Part shown: piece by piece, positions 38,443-49,610 of the stretch
How the letters are laid out: each line of letters begins with the position of its first letter
Position numbering within the stretch: position 1 is the stretch's first letter
From: Adineta steineri
Lineage: Eukaryota > Rotifera > Eurotatoria > Adinetida > Adinetidae
DNA length: 64,000 bases
Assembly: GCA_905250115.1 (NCBI GenBank)
Contig: CAJNOI010000042.1
Span: 1 to 64,000, forward strand
Reading direction: 5' to 3'
The notes under the pieces: model-generated
Databases searched by the model: none
Seen by the model: only the letters and a program-made list of their open reading frames with translations
Told to the model about the DNA's origin: nothing
Translations under genes and position numbers: made by a program

Positions 38443-40401
38443 ATGGATGAACAACATAAACTACAAGGTATACAAAGATTCACTATTTTCTGGTTAGTAT
38501 TCAGCTCTATTTTTTCTAATATAGATACTTCTATTAATGAATATTCTCCTGTAAACCTCACTGATTATCGAGAAAAGATTGATCAAACCTTCTCTTTCTT
38601 GGTCACTGGTGAACTTCAAGGATCTATCTTTGGTACTAATATTTATACAGATGATTCAAATATTGCTGTTGCAGCTGTACATGCAGGTATTCTTTCAGTT
38701 GGAGAAAAAAAATCAATTGAAGTAAAAATTTTATCTGGACAATCAACTTATCAAGGTTCAACACAGAATGGAGTGACATCATCTTCATACGGAGCTTGGC
38801 CGGGAAGTTTCATGTTTATGACCGATGCGAATACTTCTTTGACAACTATAACAAATCTTTTGAATTATCGACATAAAGTAAATGAAGTAATTTCCGTTTC
38901 TGTAACAGGATTAATAGAAGGTCCTGTGTTTGGTACTAATATTTATACGGATGATTCAAATGTTGGTACTGCTGCTGTACATGCAGGTGTTCTTTCAATT
39001 GGAGAAACAAAACTAATTGAAGTGAAAATTTTACCTGGACAATCAAGTTATAAAGGTTCAACACAGAATGCAATAACATCGTCTTCATATGGTCCTTGGC
39101 CAGGAAGTTATGTCTTCATTGAAAATATTATCAGTTCTGTAGCAGAATCAATGGATCTTACTGGTTTTCGAGATAAAGTTGGGCATTCTTTGTATTTCTT
39201 AGTCACTGGAGATATTGGAGTACCTGTTTATGGTACTGATATTTATACAGATGATTCAAATATCAATGCTGCTGCAATACATGCTGGTGTCGTGAAGCTC
39301 GGAGAAGCCAAAGCTGTTATAGTGAATGTTTTACCTGGACAATTGAATTATCAAGGTTCGACAAAAAATGGAATCACTTCTTCTTCATATGGACAATGGC
39401 AAGGAAGCTTTAGATTTATCGATCATAATACTACGTCTACAGTAACTATTACAAATCTCATAGATTACCGTAGTAAAGTAAATCAAATATTATCTGTATC
39501 AGTGACTGGATCGCTAGGAGGTTCTATTTATGGCACAAAGATTTATACTGATGATTCTATTATTAATACTGCTGCTGTTCATGCTGGTATTGCTAATGTT
39601 GGCGAAACAAAAATCGTTGATATAAAGATTTTACCAGGTGAGACTAGTTATCAAGGTTCAACACAGAATGGAGTGACATCATCTTCATATGGAGCGTGGC
39701 CGGGAAGTTATACGTTTACGACTAATACTATCAATTGTGTTATGGGTCCAATCGATCTTATTAATTTTCGAGAGAAAATAAATCAATTACTTTCTTTCGT
39801 AGTCACTGGAAAGAACGAAGGTTCTATTTTCGGAACAGATATTTACACAGATGATTCAAATTTAGCTGTTGCTGCAGTACATAGTGGTATGGTAACACTT
39901 GGTGAAACTAAAGTTATCATCGTACAAGTTTTACCTGGAAAATCATCTCATCATGGTACTACACAAAATGATATAACTTCAACATCGTATGGTCATTGGA
40001 TGGGAAGTTATTCAATTCTTAGTAGTATTCCTACATTTAAAATGGCTCTATCGAATCTTATTAATTATCGAGATAAAATTAATGAAATTTTATCTTTCAC
40101 AGTTATCGGTACAACAGGTGGATCAGTATGGGGTACTGACATTTATTCTGATGATTCAAATATTGCTACTGCAGCTATACATGCAGGTCTTGTTAATGAC
40201 AATGAAATGAAGACAGTCAATTTGAAAATTCTACCAGGACAAGCTAGTTATAATGGTAGTATTCGAAATGGAATTACTTCTCTTTCTTATGGTTCATGGG
40301 CAGGAAGTTTTGTATTTGTTGACAATACGACTGCCGGTGAAATGGCTTCTGAAAATGTAACTGATGATGGAAATAAAATGAAAGAAGAGTCATCTGAGTG
40401 A
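38443..40401 (+). CDS. Secreted protein of six tandem Cys-less LCCL domains
   Basis: Intronless, 652 residues, with an N-terminal hydrophobic stretch (FTIFWLVFSSIFSNI) as signal. Six repeats of about 105 residues follow, each with the LCCL core: GT-N/D-IYTDDSN...AAVHAG, then a GE-K/T..V-ILPGQ strand, then YQGSTQNGVTSSSYG and a closing WPGS-F/Y. LCCL domains occur in Limulus factor C, cochlin and apicomplexan LAP proteins and bind lipid or lipopolysaccharide. Animal LCCL domains normally have four conserved Cys; here the YTDDS-C position is Ala, Gly or Asn in all repeats, and the whole protein has one Cys, between repeats 4 and 5. That resembles bacterial Cys-less LCCL proteins. The repeats are similar enough to suggest recent internal duplication. 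The C-terminus is acidic (TDDGNKMKEESSE). Probably an extracellular recognition or coat protein (inference). Confidence 0.85.
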   Translation: MDEQHKLQGIQRFTIFWLVFSSIFSNIDTSINEYSPVNLTDYREKIDQTFSFLVTGELQGSIFGTNIYTDDSNIAVAAVHAGILSVGEKKSIEVKILSGQSTYQGSTQNGVTSSSYGAWPGSFMFMTDANTSLTTITNLLNYRHKVNEVISVSVTGLIEGPVFGTNIYTDDSNVGTAAVHAGVLSIGETKLIEVKILPGQSSYKGSTQNAITSSSYGPWPGSYVFIENIISSVAESMDLTGFRDKVGHSLYFLVTGDIGVPVYGTDIYTDDSNINAAAIHAGVVKLGEAKAVIVNVLPGQLNYQGSTKNGITSSSYGQWQGSFRFIDHNTTSTVTITNLIDYRSKVNQILSVSVTGSLGGSIYGTKIYTDDSIINTAAVHAGIANVGETKIVDIKILPGETSYQGSTQNGVTSSSYGAWPGSYTFTTNTINCVMGPIDLINFREKINQLLSFVVTGKNEGSIFGTDIYTDDSNLAVAAVHSGMVTLGETKVIIVQVLPGKSSHHGTTQNDITSTSYGHWMGSYSILSSIPTFKMALSNLINYRDKINEILSFTVIGTTGGSVWGTDIYSDDSNIATAAIHAGLVNDNEMKTVNLKILPGQASYNGSIRNGITSLSYGSWAGSFVFVDNTTAGEMASENVTDDGNKMKEESSE

Positions 40402-41545
40402 AAATTCATCATGGTCAAAAATCATCGCACTCACTCATAATCTAGAACGACATAACATTTTGATTAATAAATTCTCATAAGAGCAATAGTTATTCTTTTC
40501 TCCACTATATAATATCCTCAATTTTTTTCTAATATATATATAGCGTACGAAATAACTAACTAAGCGAAAGTGCAGTTTGTAGTTTCATTTTTTTGTCGAA
40601 GCATAGAAATAAAAATAGATTGAAAATTTTAAGTAAGCGTTTGCAATTAGGGTATACTGATACAACAACTGAGCCAGAGATAGTTTAAGAGTGTGGATAT
40701 AATTGAACAAGTTTTATCACTCAATCATTGTGATATTGGTTTGAAATATTATCAACAAGCATTAATTCTGTATAAACAATATTTATCCTATTCATCGCGT
40801 CTTTTAGCAGATATAGATAAAGTAAAAAGTGAAGAGAAAAGTTGTCATGTTATTCTTATACATCATAAAAAATAATTTAAAAAATATAAATATTTTTTTT
40901 TATTCAAAACCAAAATATTTAATTTAATTAGCAAAAAAAACTAGCGAACTTCATTCGATTGATCGTATTCAAATAAGTTCTCTTAAGTCTCTTATTATGC
41001 AGTCCACGTCCATACTCTAACACTCTTTTATGTATATCCTTTTCTTTTTCTTCCTCCTATATCTAAGAAAGTTATTATATATCTGTTCTATATGCACTCA
41101 AATCATTATTGATTATCGAAACAAATAAAAAAAAGTAAAATATAATATTTGTTATACGAAGAGGTTGTACTCATGCAAAGTATGTAAAACGAAAGATCAT
41201 TGAACAAAACTAGATTAGCAGTCAATATTCACATGGTATTTTTGTTATTATATACATTACTTTTTTTTTAGATGACAACAAGCACGTATTGTGATGGATT
41301 TCATCCATCATTGTCTCTTATATATTCTTGACTGAACATGTCTGCTGTGTATACACCTATATATCGGTCACTTTCTATTATTTTACCTTTTTTGTTGTTT
41401 CTATTTTCACTTTCTTTCTCGCCCGTTTCGCATCAATGACGATAGAAATAGATAGATAGTTGTTCATTGTTCGTTCGTTCATTCATTCATTCATTCAGTT
41501 AGATAAAGTGCGAACGATCAGTCATTCCGTTATACACATATCATC
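40402..41545. other. Intergenic with a TPR-like relic
   Basis: Around 40693-40875 (+) a frame without its own ATG reads SLNHCDIGLKYYQQALILYKQYL, like one TPR unit of the bdelloid ART-TPR families; nothing else of the gene remains. Otherwise AT-rich, with ATTC tandem repeats near 41476-41499. Confidence 0.45.
40693..40875 (+). pseudogene. TPR-unit relic
   Basis: About 60 codons including one TPR-like helix pair (IGLKYYQQALILYKQYLSYSS). The frame lacks an ATG and has no neighbours of the same kind, so it looks like a leftover of an ART-TPR or kinesin-light-chain-like gene. Confidence 0.3.
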
Positions 41546-43061
41546 ATGGTTGAAATATTTGCGGATCCATCAATAGATGTTAATTATTGGGCTCGATTTC
41601 TCATGCAATTTTTTATTATTCTTGTAATTGTTCGTGTTATGGGATGGTTTCTTTCATTAATAAAACAACCATCGGTAAGAAATAGATTTAATTAAATATT
41701 TAAATTCGATAACTTATATGTATGTATTTAAAGGTTATTGGTGAAATCATTGCTGGAATAATCGTTGGTCCATCGGTTTTAGGAAATATTAGTTTTTGGT
41801 CAAAACATATATTTCCGCCGTCATCATGGAATTATTTTACATTAGTTGGCAATGTTGGTCTTATTCTATTTATGTTCAATTTAGGTTTAGAACTTGATAA
41901 AGATAAAATAAAAAATGAATGGAAACGTTCTCTTTCAATAGCCATTGCAACTATCATTATACCATATGCAAGTGGTGCTGCATTATCTATCTATCTATAT
42001 GATATTAACAATCGTGATGGATTTATAGCACCGGATCGAGCTGCATTTATGCTATTCATAGCATCAAGTATGTCATTTACTGCCTTTCCAGTACTTGCAT
42101 CAATTCTTTCATCAAATAATCTAATACAATCACGAATTGGTACTGTAACAATTAGTTGTGCAGCTATAGATGATATTATGGGTTGGTGTTCATTAGCTAT
42201 TGCTGGTGCTTTTGCTAAAGGATCAGGACTTGTTGGTTTATGGTAAGTGTAATAATAATAATAATAATACATATTCTATTCTAATATATATATAGGGTAG
42301 TATTAATTGCTATTGGTTATATTATATTTATGTTTACTATTGTTAAATGGTTATTAACACGTGCACATGACTTTTTAATCGAACGTGATGATGAAATGAA
42401 TCCTTTACTTCTTATGGGAGTATTTCTTGTTTTGATTGCATCCGCTTTTTTCTGTGATATTCTTGGTATACATTCATTTTTTGGTGCATTCATTGCTGGT
42501 ATTATCTGTCCGAAATCTGGAAAATTTAATGCTGAATTATTTCCAAAAATTGAATTAGTTACTGTTGAATTATTGCTTCCCTTATTTTTTGCTGCTAGTG
42601 GTATGAGAACAAGTTTAGGAACAATAAATGATACATTTTACGGTGGAATAACTGTACTTATTTTTATTATTGCTACATTAGCAAAGTTTTTACCAGCATT
42701 TTTTATGGCAAAAATTGTTACAAAAGAATCATGGAAATTTTCAGGAGCTGTTGGTATTTTAATGAATACACGAGGTTTAGTTGAACTTATTGCATTGAAT
42801 ATTGGTCTTCAACTTCACATTCTATCACCTCGTCTTTTTACTATGTTTATTATCATGGCAATTGTTACTACATTTATGACTTGTCCATTACTTTGGCTTG
42901 TTTATCTTCGAACTTATAAACCTGATGCATTAATTACTAATACACGCAATAATACAATCAATATTCCTATAAGATATCCTCTTCAACCACAACAAACTAT
43001 TATACCCATAAATAATATATCGAATAATCATGTAAATATTATTGGAAGACATCATTATTGA
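41546..43061 (+). CDS. CPA2-type cation/proton antiporter (KefB/CHX-like)
   Basis: Three exons: 41546-41674, 41734-42242 and 42296-43061 (introns GTAAGA..AAAG and GTAAGT..ATAG), 467 residues. It is nearly all membrane helices. Typical landmarks: QPSVIGEIIAGIIVGPSVLG across the first splice join, LVGNVGLILFMFNLGLELD (the GLEL segment), SMSFTAFPVLASILSS, then ISCAAIDDIMGWCSLAI with the paired Asp residues of the ion-exchange site, HSFFGAFIAGIICPKS, LPLFFAASGMRTSLG, and GILMNTRGLVELIALNIGL. Family members exchange Na+ or K+ for H+ across plasma or endomembranes. There is no C-terminal RCK/KTN regulatory domain; the tail is short and polar. Intact in appearance. Related genes are best known from bacteria, fungi and plants. 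Confidence 0.92.
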
Positions 43062-43675
43062 TTAATACCAACACAATCAAATGCTATTTAACATTATAAT
43101 GAGATATTCACTTTTTTGAAATGTAACTTTATTAGGTTTTTTTTGTAAAATAAATAATACTTACACATTAAATTCTTCATATTCTACAGAGTGAGGATAG
43201 TGCATTTATCATAATCACACCTATACACCCTTTTTTAATAAAAAAATTAATTTAGTGTGATTGATATGATGCATTAAAAGGAAGTAGAGATGATTTAATT
43301 TATAGGTTTATGTATATCTACTAGTTGAAGTCAAAGAGCGAAAGGTAATGGTTATAATCATCAATTCATAGAACGATAATCTAATTATATATTGTAGTCC
43401 ATTGTATACACGTATAAAACTATGACTTATTACCTACTCAAGGCTCGTATAAATCCTGTGTTCTACACTACAATCGTACAATGTGAGTTATGATCACATT
43501 CTCCAACATCAGCTCTATTCAAGTATTTTATCTTTTATTTTTCAAAAATTACAGATTGATAATTATTTCTTTATTTGTAACTTCATTTCTGCATGACTGA
43601 CAATCACTTCAAATACGAGTTTTAATAAGAAAAATACTTTATTTAAATATGTTAATATATTTAAAAGAATTTTGT
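43062..43675. other. Intergenic between convergent genes
   Basis: No gene. A weak C-rich motif (CACACCTATACACCC) lies at 43215-43231. Confidence 0.5.
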
Positions 43676-43948
43676 TCATTTCGCAGAAGTGCAGATTACC
43701 GAACTGTTACAAACTGAATTGATATAACCTGGACCCGGTAATGGAAAACAATTTTGTGTATAACGTCGACAACACCAGGTATTACATGTCCCATCTGATT
43801 CACAACTGTCGACGTTAAAAGAAGGTTTTTGTATGGGTATACAACCTTCCCCACGACAACAAGTGCATGTACAACAGCCATCACTATTTGCACTTTGGAA
43901 CATCAGCACTACGAAGAAGATCATCATAAGAATCATGAGTAGACGCAT
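43676..43948 (-). CDS. Small secreted Cys-rich protein
   Basis: 90 residues from the ATG at 43948 (an upstream in-frame ATG at 43975 would add a non-signal-like leader). Signal peptide MRLLMILMMIFFVVLMFQSANS, then a mature part of about 68 residues with 13 Cys, including CCTCTCC and WCC clusters, suggesting several disulphides and one free or intermolecular Cys. No known family is recognised; the pattern is that of a small extracellular defence, matrix or signalling peptide. Upstream splice-like motifs exist, so a 5' non-coding exon is possible. Confidence 0.6.
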   Translation of the reverse strand: MRLLMILMMIFFVVLMFQSANSDGCCTCTCCRGEGCIPIQKPSFNVDSCESDGTCNTWCCRRYTQNCFPLPGPGYINSVCNSSVICTSAK

Positions 43949-44297
43949 TTCTAAAATAGATGTGCAAATTATCAAGAACTGTTGCTTTTAATGTGATATG
44001 TCTGATTCGCTAGCATAATTTTTAACGATGTATATACTATTCATATAATTCGTTTCTTTTGATATCAGTGTTCGCAAATATTTTTTATTTGAATACGACC
44101 TAAATATTTGTCAATATTATATTATAAATTCCAGGCAAACCGTATGAATATCTGATGTCAAACTTAACATAATATGCGATCGGAGTAATCGAATGCTGGA
44201 TTCAAAAATGGAATGAATATAGATAAAATTCGTATTTTTTCAACTAACTGTAAATAAGGAAGTTTGATCTTTTTCAAACAATTCAAAAAATAATAGT

Positions 44298-44347
44298 CTT
44301 GAGGGTGAATGAGAATACTTGTAGTCCTTCTTCATACACTCACACGT
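44298..44347. repeat. Telomere-like element 14 (degenerate)
   Basis: Left arm CTTGAGGGTGAATGAG and right arm CATACACTCACACG, weakly paired. Confidence 0.5.
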
Positions 44348-44473
44348 ATTTAACCAATAATATTAATGTTAACATAGATTATATACTGCATGTTATACAC
44401 TGTGACATTGGTTGTTATTCATGTATTTCGATTGTATAGAATTTCGAATATTGAAACTGATTATATTGACTTT

Positions 44474-44566
44474 ATAAATAAAAATCAAGGATATAGGTAT
44501 TTCGTTGCTCTCAAAAACGTTCCCATCCTCGTCATAATGAAAAAAATTAGATGTGAATGTGAGATA
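44474..44566 (+). repeat. Direct repeat flanking the large receptor gene, copy 1
   Basis: ATCAAGGATATAGGTATTTC through ATGAAAAAAATTAGATGTGA is repeated at 50323-50412 in the same orientation with roughly 85% identity by eye. A C-rich telomere-like tract follows at 44571-44617. Confidence 0.75.
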
Positions 44567-44570
44567 AGTA

Positions 44571-44617
44571 ACACCTACCCTATACCCATATCAATATCCT
44601 CATTCACACCCACAACC
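44571..44617. repeat. C-rich telomere-like tract (half-element)
   Basis: ACACCTACCCTATACCCATA and CACACCCACAACC; no G-rich partner adjacent. Confidence 0.5.
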
Positions 44618-44879
44618 ATTTGAATATCAGGATAGTTGTACTTGCAGATTCTTCTCTTGAAGAACGCGGTTCAGAAACTGGAAACAAAGAATTTTCTAAT
44701 AGATCTCTAAAAACATTTATCTTTGAGACAGATTATTTTATTCATCACATAAGCGACTAAAAACATTTATAGCGAGAACAAAATATTTCGTATCGTCTTT
44801 GAAATGAGTACAGAAATAGAGTACATCATGTTTTCGATCAACTCTGATATAAATAGCATTTATATACTGTTCGTTCTGT

Positions 44880-47800
44880 TTAAATAATGAGTTGTAAACG
44901 TGTTCGAATTGTATTTCGATAAGCGGTAATTGTGGTGCGAAATTTTTGTTTGTATTCTACGGATGGTAAAACAAATATAGTAAAAGTAAGCATAGGTGGA
45001 ACAAATGAGAGAAAATATCCGATAAGAAATAACCAAGAATCAGCATTTGTCTTCATACAACCTGCAGCAAACATAATGATTAAACGTGGTAAAGCGAGAA
45101 TAAATAAAAGAAATGAAGAAATAAATAAACGTTTAAATTGTTTCAATTGTTCAATAATATGTTGTTTATAAGGTAGATCCTTTTGTAGAGTTGATCGACG
45201 ACGAGCCGTTTTTAATATAATAACAATTGTTGAGATTATATTTATTATAAATGGAACACAACAATGAAAACTATTTAATATAATATTAAATTTTTCAGCA
45301 ATTGATGAATAAGTAATAATACACCAGATTCGTTTTTCATCATTAACATCTGTATGAATTAAATTTCGATGAATCGGATCTATAATATTTGTACTAATAA
45401 CCAATAGAAGAAGAATTATGATGATAAATTTCGCCCTTTTTATACTTTTTTTTTTATCAAAATTGTGTTCTTTGATTACAATAATAGTTCGTTCATATGC
45501 TACACAAGCATTTAACCATTGATCCATATTAAGAGCAATTCGTAAGAGAAAATCAATAGTATAACATTGAAATTGTAAGAATGAATGATTTGTTAGAAAT
45601 ATCATTTGTGAAATCAATAATATATGGAATTTGGTAAAAAATAATATCATAGTAAATAATGTTGTAATTGATGAACTTAAAAGATAAATTCCACAACCAG
45701 TTTTTCTTATATCTTTATGTTTAAATGTAATTAACGAACAAATTCCATCCATTAGACCTGTGAAAGTCATAAGAACTGTTAATATTAAACTTATGTGAAC
45801 GATAATTGTTTGATCTTTAATATTGGCATATTGTTGAATATGATTACCTAAAATAGCATCAAGTGAAAGGCCATATCCATTTGTAGAGAATTGGCATTGT
45901 TCTCCATAGAAACATGTTGGACAAATACACATAACTGTTTGTGGACAATTAGTACTATCTTGCAGACATTGACCACTATTTTTACAAATATTTTTTTCTG
46001 AACAATCATGTTTTAATGTATGATTAAATTCAATACAATTAGCCATACGTTGGTTACCAAAATTCATGCATAAACATAAATAAGCATCATCATAAAAACA
46101 TGATAATTGTAAGTTGCTGCATGGGACATGAAAATATTTAATACGACGAATAAGATGAAGTTTAGTAAATGTATCATTAAATATTTCACCAATATATGGA
46201 CAACGATCAGATGATTTTAGTTGTTTTTCAATTATCGCTGATTGATTATAATTGCTTTCAAGAAAAGTTAAATAATAATTCTTAGGAAATAATTCAACAA
46301 AAATAATATGAAATATACGTGGCCAAAATATAATCACTGGTTTTCGTTTAATGGAAACCTTCTTAAATGTAACTCCTATTTCAGGTGGAGCATTATTTTG
46401 TTTTACTTCAATAAAATGAATTAACATAGTTTCAGGTAAACGTAAATCCTTATCAAATGATAAACTTATTTTATTTGATACGATTTCACATTTGTCTCCA
46501 AAAAATTCTTTTGGACAGATACATTCGAAATTTTTCGTAGATCTCAGAGATATGCATTGACCACCATTTTGACATTTAGTATTTTCTTGTTGACATATAT
46601 CATCATGAAATAAACATCGAGGACCCCATCTATTTATTGGACAAATACAAATCGAACGATTATTTGATGAAATACCAATACATATTGAACCCGATGAACA
46701 TTGACAGATATGAGGTATTGAACAATCTCTTCCATGCCAACCTTCATCACATTGACAAAATGTTGTATTATTTGGATCATTAAAATATTTAATACATTCA
46801 CCATGAATACATTTTTTATTTGAATAACTTTTAGTATTATCAGTTATATATGGAATATTTAGTAAAACAGCAATACGTTGAATAGGTAAAAAGTTAAAAG
46901 GTACTGCTACTAATAAACTTCCTCGATAAGATAATGATAATTTTTCATAAACATCAATATGAATCGAATATTGTTCTGATTGATTTTTTGGTCGAGTTGA
47001 ATAAAGTAAATACATATTAAATTTTGTTTGGCAATTTTTCATTGGAATATAAGTTATTTGTTCATAGGAATGAATTATTCGTTGATCACTATTATCAATA
47101 AGTGAGACAATAATAATAAATGGTATTCGCCAAGAATCATAAGATGCTTGAAATTTTATTGTAAGACTAACACGTTGATTTTGATACTGACACGTATCAC
47201 CATAATAACTTGGTGGACAAAGACATGTACGATTGGTTAAATTTTCATCAATGTCTGACCAAACTCGTAAATCGAGACCTCGATGACAGCGTACCATTGA
47301 TTCAAAAGCCATTTGAGAGATAGATACCATCTTGACATTGTCTTTTGTTACTGAGTTACTTGATTTTGTCATTTGATTTAGAGAGAAGTGCATAATTTTT
47401 GGCTGAGCACGAAGTATAAAAAGATTACATAAAAGTTGTTCCATATCAGATAGATTCGGTCTATGGTTTTCGCTACAGATTTCATCGACACGAGCAAAAT
47501 CGAAGAATTCGGTACGGTTACAAAACATCTCAATTCCTTTGTTATCACAGACTTTTACTTCACTACAAATACTATAACGAGAAGCACAATGTCCTTTGTC
47601 ATCAATCATACAATAAAATCCAGCTTCATTGATTGGATAAAGATCTTTACATAATTGTGGTTCATCCGTAGCACCCAAACAATCGATATGACCATTATTT
47701 CCTTTATCTTTAGCGAGACATATTAATTCCATTGTTTCAGATGAAAAACATACATGATTCTGTGGTGGACAGTTTATTAATGATGTTGGATAACAATCAA

Positions 47801-49610
47801 CTTCATCAGCTCCATCAAAACAATTCCATAATCCGTTACAACGAGTATAACTATTATCACAAGACCATTGTTCACATTCTGTTTCGTCTGTTTCATTTCG
47901 TCCACTTATATCCAAGGGTTTCAAATCCATAATACCATTACAAATTGATGGAAATGATATATGTTCTCTAACATGCTTGATAAATAAAAATTCATCTTCG
48001 CACATCTGGTAGAATTCAACAGCGCAGTGACAAAAACCATCTCCAATCAACTTTCGAGACATGTACGTCTTTGTTTCAGAACAGTAGAAATGCGTTTGCG
48101 ATTTCTTTATAGAAGAAAGATTATTGAACGTCAACCATTGTTCATCATCTTCATAATCACAATCATTTATACCATCTAAAAGACGATAGTTCGATATGCA
48201 TTTCGATGAATTAATACATTTATACATAGTTGATTTATCACAAAATGTAGAATCATTTCGAAAAATTGTATTACATTTATATAATTCAACATGTACAGAT
48301 GCGTAAAAGGCGTTGGTAATCAAATCTTGTATCAAAGAATCAGTACTTAATGGAAAATCTTTAGGATGAAGACAAATAGTATTGTTAAAAGGTAACGGTG
48401 TTCCACTTGTGACGAAACCACCACAAAGTTGTGGATCATAGCATATATATTCGGGTTCATTTGTCCATATTTTCTGTTCGACAATGTATTCTTTTGTGTA
48501 AGCAAAATAAATATGACCGTATATGACAGGAGTAGGTGGCATGAAAAACATGTCTGGACAGTTTTCTTCAATTATATCTTGATATGTATCATTTTGACAT
48601 ATTTCAGAGCACTCTGGATCAGAAGCGCTTGGGATTTTGAGATAACATTTCAATGTTGACCAGCAAATATCAGTCATTGAGTTTGGTGTATATGAAAACA
48701 TCAATTCTTGCCAATATTTCAAGTGATTTTCAATCGAACACGAAGTTGTAAGACTTAAAGTATCGGACATATCAGATTCTCGACAGGCAAGATCATCGTT
48801 TGAAAATTTTGGTTCCGTCGAGACTTTGAGAAACCCATATGAAGAGATAATATATTCGTCAGATCTATCAAGGCAATCTGGAGCATAAGCATCATCGTTG
48901 TAAAATATAGCGGGTACGCATTGACCATTTGTACATCTATATTCATCATCTTTACATTCATTGACTTCCAGCTGCGAGCAATGTTCTTCATCGGTTCCAT
49001 TAATACATTGAATAATATTATTACAAATATCACTCCAATCAACGCATAATGAAAATATACCAAAATTGCATTGTACATAAGTGTAACATGTAGGTAGAAA
49101 CTGATTATGTGAGTAAGAATTATAATAATCAGAGAGAATCTCATTCAATGATTCGTGTTTAGGTTGATGCATATCTAATGAATATTGACACATAGGACCA
49201 AATCTTGGCAATGTACAATTATAGTACACCTGCATTGACAAAGATGTTTCATTTGAATTTTCTAGTTGATTCAAATAGAATTGATAATCTTCAACAATAT
49301 CCATCGGTGCTGACCACATATATAATTGTTGACTAGTAACATTAAGGTTAGACAGGTCAGCAAAAGTAAAATTTTTATCAAAATTATTCATTTGTATATT
49401 CCATTTCGATGGCCATTCACTCATACAATATAAGATCATTTGATAAGGATCATTTTCAAATTCAGTCGATACAGCAACATGAAGACAATCATGTTGTAGT
49501 ATATCATCATTTTCATTTATCCATTTTGTCAGATGAAGATTTATTTGGATTGGAATAACAACAGGCAAAAATAAGAATATAAAATAGAGTACAATTCGAA
49601 GAAATAACAT
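44880..49610 (-). CDS. LDLa/EGF-repeat seven-TM receptor
   Basis: Single 4.7-kb exon, 1,576 residues. Signal peptide at 1-21. The ectodomain contains LDL-receptor class A-like modules (about 175-212 CVDWSDICNNIIQCINGTDE; about 219-255 CTNGQCVPAIF...DCLDRSDE; about 465-500 CINSSKCISN...DCDYEDDE; about 580-606 CNGLWNCFDGADEVDC) and EGF-like modules (about 800 CLCPPSYYGDTC; about 950 CQCDEGWHGRDC; about 1010-1045 CQNGGQC...CPKEFFGDKC; about 1190-1230 CKNSGQC...CPTCFYGEQC). Residues about 1260-1555 form seven TM helices (VHISLILTVLMTFTG through MLTFTIFVLPSVEY) with a long basic third loop. LDLa-EGF-7TM receptors of this kind are a bdelloid speciality; they would sit in the plasma membrane and bind extracellular ligand through Ca2+-dependent LDLa modules. 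The lack of introns over nearly 5 kb is unusual beside the multi-exon neighbours. No disablements seen. Confidence 0.87.
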   Translation of the reverse strand: MLFLRIVLYFIFLFLPVVIPIQINLHLTKWINENDDILQHDCLHVAVSTEFENDPYQMILYCMSEWPSKWNIQMNNFDKNFTFADLSNLNVTSQQLYMWSAPMDIVEDYQFYLNQLENSNETSLSMQVYYNCTLPRFGPMCQYSLDMHQPKHESLNEILSDYYNSYSHNQFLPTCYTYVQCNFGIFSLCVDWSDICNNIIQCINGTDEEHCSQLEVNECKDDEYRCTNGQCVPAIFYNDDAYAPDCLDRSDEYIISSYGFLKVSTEPKFSNDDLACRESDMSDTLSLTTSCSIENHLKYWQELMFSYTPNSMTDICWSTLKCYLKIPSASDPECSEICQNDTYQDIIEENCPDMFFMPPTPVIYGHIYFAYTKEYIVEQKIWTNEPEYICYDPQLCGGFVTSGTPLPFNNTICLHPKDFPLSTDSLIQDLITNAFYASVHVELYKCNTIFRNDSTFCDKSTMYKCINSSKCISNYRLLDGINDCDYEDDEQWLTFNNLSSIKKSQTHFYCSETKTYMSRKLIGDGFCHCAVEFYQMCEDEFLFIKHVREHISFPSICNGIMDLKPLDISGRNETDETECEQWSCDNSYTRCNGLWNCFDGADEVDCYPTSLINCPPQNHVCFSSETMELICLAKDKGNNGHIDCLGATDEPQLCKDLYPINEAGFYCMIDDKGHCASRYSICSEVKVCDNKGIEMFCNRTEFFDFARVDEICSENHRPNLSDMEQLLCNLFILRAQPKIMHFSLNQMTKSSNSVTKDNVKMVSISQMAFESMVRCHRGLDLRVWSDIDENLTNRTCLCPPSYYGDTCQYQNQRVSLTIKFQASYDSWRIPFIIIVSLIDNSDQRIIHSYEQITYIPMKNCQTKFNMYLLYSTRPKNQSEQYSIHIDVYEKLSLSYRGSLLVAVPFNFLPIQRIAVLLNIPYITDNTKSYSNKKCIHGECIKYFNDPNNTTFCQCDEGWHGRDCSIPHICQCSSGSICIGISSNNRSICICPINRWGPRCLFHDDICQQENTKCQNGGQCISLRSTKNFECICPKEFFGDKCEIVSNKISLSFDKDLRLPETMLIHFIEVKQNNAPPEIGVTFKKVSIKRKPVIIFWPRIFHIIFVELFPKNYYLTFLESNYNQSAIIEKQLKSSDRCPYIGEIFNDTFTKLHLIRRIKYFHVPCSNLQLSCFYDDAYLCLCMNFGNQRMANCIEFNHTLKHDCSEKNICKNSGQCLQDSTNCPQTVMCICPTCFYGEQCQFSTNGYGLSLDAILGNHIQQYANIKDQTIIVHISLILTVLMTFTGLMDGICSLITFKHKDIRKTGCGIYLLSSSITTLFTMILFFTKFHILLISQMIFLTNHSFLQFQCYTIDFLLRIALNMDQWLNACVAYERTIIVIKEHNFDKKKSIKRAKFIIIILLLLVISTNIIDPIHRNLIHTDVNDEKRIWCIITYSSIAEKFNIILNSFHCCVPFIINIISTIVIILKTARRRSTLQKDLPYKQHIIEQLKQFKRLFISSFLLFILALPRLIIMFAAGCMKTNADSWLFLIGYFLSFVPPMLTFTIFVLPSVEYKQKFRTTITAYRNTIRTRLQLII

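Larger units (their letters stand above)
43949..44879. other. Intergenic with telomere-like elements and a repeat copy
   Basis: Holds a hairpin-like element (44298-44347), a direct-repeat copy (44474-44566) and a C-rich tract (44571-44617). The short plus-strand frame across the repeat is not considered a gene. Confidence 0.5.

Noticed and set aside
34461-43061. A gene cluster or operon formed by the propeller/toroid, LCCL and antiporter genes
   Set aside because: Genes are separated by 1.1-1.4 kb with intervening relics, and the antiporter has its own introns; nothing indicates co-transcription.
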